Shown here one piece after another: positions 31,879-32,855 of a stretch of 32,855 bases of DNA. The stretch's first letter is position 1. The number at the start of each line of letters is the position of its first letter. The stretch is from Dehalococcoidia bacterium UBA1328. GTDB lineage: Bacteria; Chloroflexota; Dehalococcoidia; Lucifugimonadales; Lucifugimonadaceae. Below the pieces are notes generated by a model. The model was not told the origin of the DNA. It ran no database searches and worked only from the letters and a program-made list of their open reading frames with translations. Location: assembly GCA_002306815.1 (NCBI GenBank), contig DBTA01000029.1:3217-36071 (forward strand), in the 5' to 3' direction. The position numbers and the translations under genes are program-made.

Positions 31879-32787
31879 TCAGTATGCCTTTTTCACTGCG
31901 TGCCCGCCAAAACCGTTTCGCATAGCAGCGAGCATTTTTCCACCCAGTGGCTGATCCTGTCGAGAGCGGAATCGCATTTGTAGTGCCGCTGTGATTACTG
32001 GTGCAGGAACCGCCAGTTCCACAGACGCGTCAACGGTCCAACGACCCTCACCTGAGTCGTCGACGTAGGAACTGAGCTCGTCGAGTCTCGGATCTTTTTC
32101 CAGTTCATCAACGGTTAGATCCAGCAACCAGGAGCGAATCACGCTTCCGCGCGTCCAGTTCTCGGCAATAGCCGCAATGTCGAGGTCGAAATCTTCTTTG
32201 GCTGCTAACAGCTCGAAACCTTCGGCGTACGCCTGCATCATTCCGTATTCGATTCCGTTGTGAATCATCTTCACGTAATGACCCGATCCGCTTGGACCGA
32301 CATACAGATTACCGTCTGAACCTTCAGGGGCAAGTGTCTTGAATATCTCAAGGTTGCGGTCGTACGCTGCTTTCTCGCCGCCAACTGTGAGGCAGTAGCC
32401 ATTTGCGACACCCCAAATTCCACCACTGGTACCCGAATCCAGGAAATCAACACCGCTCGTGGCGGCATGCAAGGCTCGGCGCTGCGACTCCTTGTAGTTC
32501 GAGTTCCCGCCGTCGATTAGAGTGTCGCCTTCGTCCAGCAGACCAACGAGATTATTTACGGTTTGTTCGGTGATGTCTCCGGCCGGAACCATTACCCAAA
32601 CGGTACGAGGAGCTTCGAGTTGGTCAAGGATGTCACTGAGCGAAGTCGCTGCCTTTGCACCTTTGCTAGAAACCTCCGCAACGGCAGCAGAATCAGGGTC
32701 GTAGACAACCACATCATGGCCGTCTTTTAACAGTCGTTCTGTCATGTTGCCGCCCATGCGACCTAGACCAACCATCCCGAGTTTCAT
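31879..32787 (-). CDS. gnd: 6-phosphogluconate dehydrogenase, decarboxylating (short Gnd type)
   Basis: This 302-residue enzyme converts 6-phosphogluconate to ribulose 5-phosphate and CO2. Seen: Rossmann motif GLGRMG (7-12), VMVPAG (65-70), DGGNSNYKE (92-100), SGTSGG (118-123) and the catalytic GHYVKMIHNGIEYGMMQ (169-185, Lys173, Glu180). The length fits the short GndA/YqeC-type subgroup rather than the 470-residue form. Asp30 after beta strand 2, in place of the Asn-Arg of NADP enzymes, suggests NAD use (inference). It heads a two-gene leftward unit with a small unknown protein and is convergent with the FGGY kinase gene. Confidence 0.95.
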   Translation of the reverse strand: MKLGMVGLGRMGGNMTERLLKDGHDVVVYDPDSAAVAEVSSKGAKAATSLSDILDQLEAPRTVWVMVPAGDITEQTVNNLVGLLDEGDTLIDGGNSNYKESQRRALHAATSGVDFLDSGTSGGIWGVANGYCLTVGGEKAAYDRNLEIFKTLAPEGSDGNLYVGPSGSGHYVKMIHNGIEYGMMQAYAEGFELLAAKEDFDLDIAAIAENWTRGSVIRSWLLDLTVDELEKDPRLDELSSYVDDSGEGRWTVDASVELAVPAPVITAALQMRFRSRQDQPLGGKMLAAMRNGFGGHAVKKAY

Positions 32788-32855
32788 TCATTTACTCCGA
32801 CACCATGGTCTGGTTCACTGGAAGTAGGAACTCAGTTCAGGCGTTTTCTACTGAT

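Noticed and set aside
1..32855. CRISPR array, IS element or phage genes
   Set aside because: No spaced direct repeats, transposase, integrase or phage structural gene was seen on either strand.

Overview
The window looks like an accessory catabolic stretch from a marine bacterium, most plausibly the SAR202 lineage of Chloroflexota. This is an inference from gene content. There are three different enolase-superfamily acid-sugar dehydratases, a flavin monooxygenase, an MlrC-like M81 protein, a CocE/NonD hydrolase, HpcH/HpaI-aldolase and VOC proteins, split PntAB subunits, and repeated use of TTG starts. No rRNA or protein marker fixes the taxonomy.

Layout. Positions 1-4380: a CocE/NonD hydrolase (+), a decayed M24 peptidase (-) that stops at a tRNA-like remnant, and an M81 metallopeptidase-like gene (+). 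Positions 4499-7255 (-): an SRPBCC protein with no clear start, a possible tiny ORF, and an E1 alpha/beta 2-oxoacid dehydrogenase pair without E2 or E3. Positions 7546-9557 (+): an HpcH/HpaI aldolase and a Gfo/Idh/MocA oxidoreductase interrupted by one UAA codon. Positions 9564-15798 (-): a five-gene block of MFS transporter, acetolactate-synthase-like ThDP enzyme, neutral-ceramidase-like hydrolase, UxuA-like mannonate dehydratase and VOC protein. Positions 16118-18583 (+): an MMPL/RND exporter, converging through a hairpin on a flavin monooxygenase (-, 18688-19983). Positions 20164-25576 (+): two enolase-superfamily dehydratases, an SMP-30 lactonase and two abutting SDR proteins, the first lacking catalytic motifs. 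Positions 25654-28472 (-): pntA1-pntA2-pntB. Positions 28713-31618 (+): a possible small ORF, a third enolase-superfamily dehydratase and a FGGY sugar kinase. Positions 31628-32787 (-): a short Gnd-type 6-phosphogluconate dehydrogenase and a small unknown protein.

How the genes could work together (inference). SMP-30 would open sugar lactones. The enolase-family and UxuA-like enzymes would dehydrate aldonates or uronate-derived acids to 2-keto-3-deoxy acids. The HpcH/HpaI aldolase could cleave such acids to pyruvate plus an aldehyde. Alternatively, a gluconate-type acid would be phosphorylated by the FGGY kinase and decarboxylated by the 6-phosphogluconate dehydrogenase. SDR and Gfo/Idh enzymes would oxidise sugars, and PntAB would interconvert the resulting NADH and NADPH. 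No transcriptional regulator and no ABC or TRAP importer is seen; the only carriers are one MFS and one MMPL protein.

The window also holds signs of decay and rearrangement: a pseudogene with three in-frame stops, a one-stop pseudogene, a gene without a usable start, two separate tRNA fragments and a 12-base poly-C tract. No CRISPR array, IS element, rRNA or complete tRNA was found.
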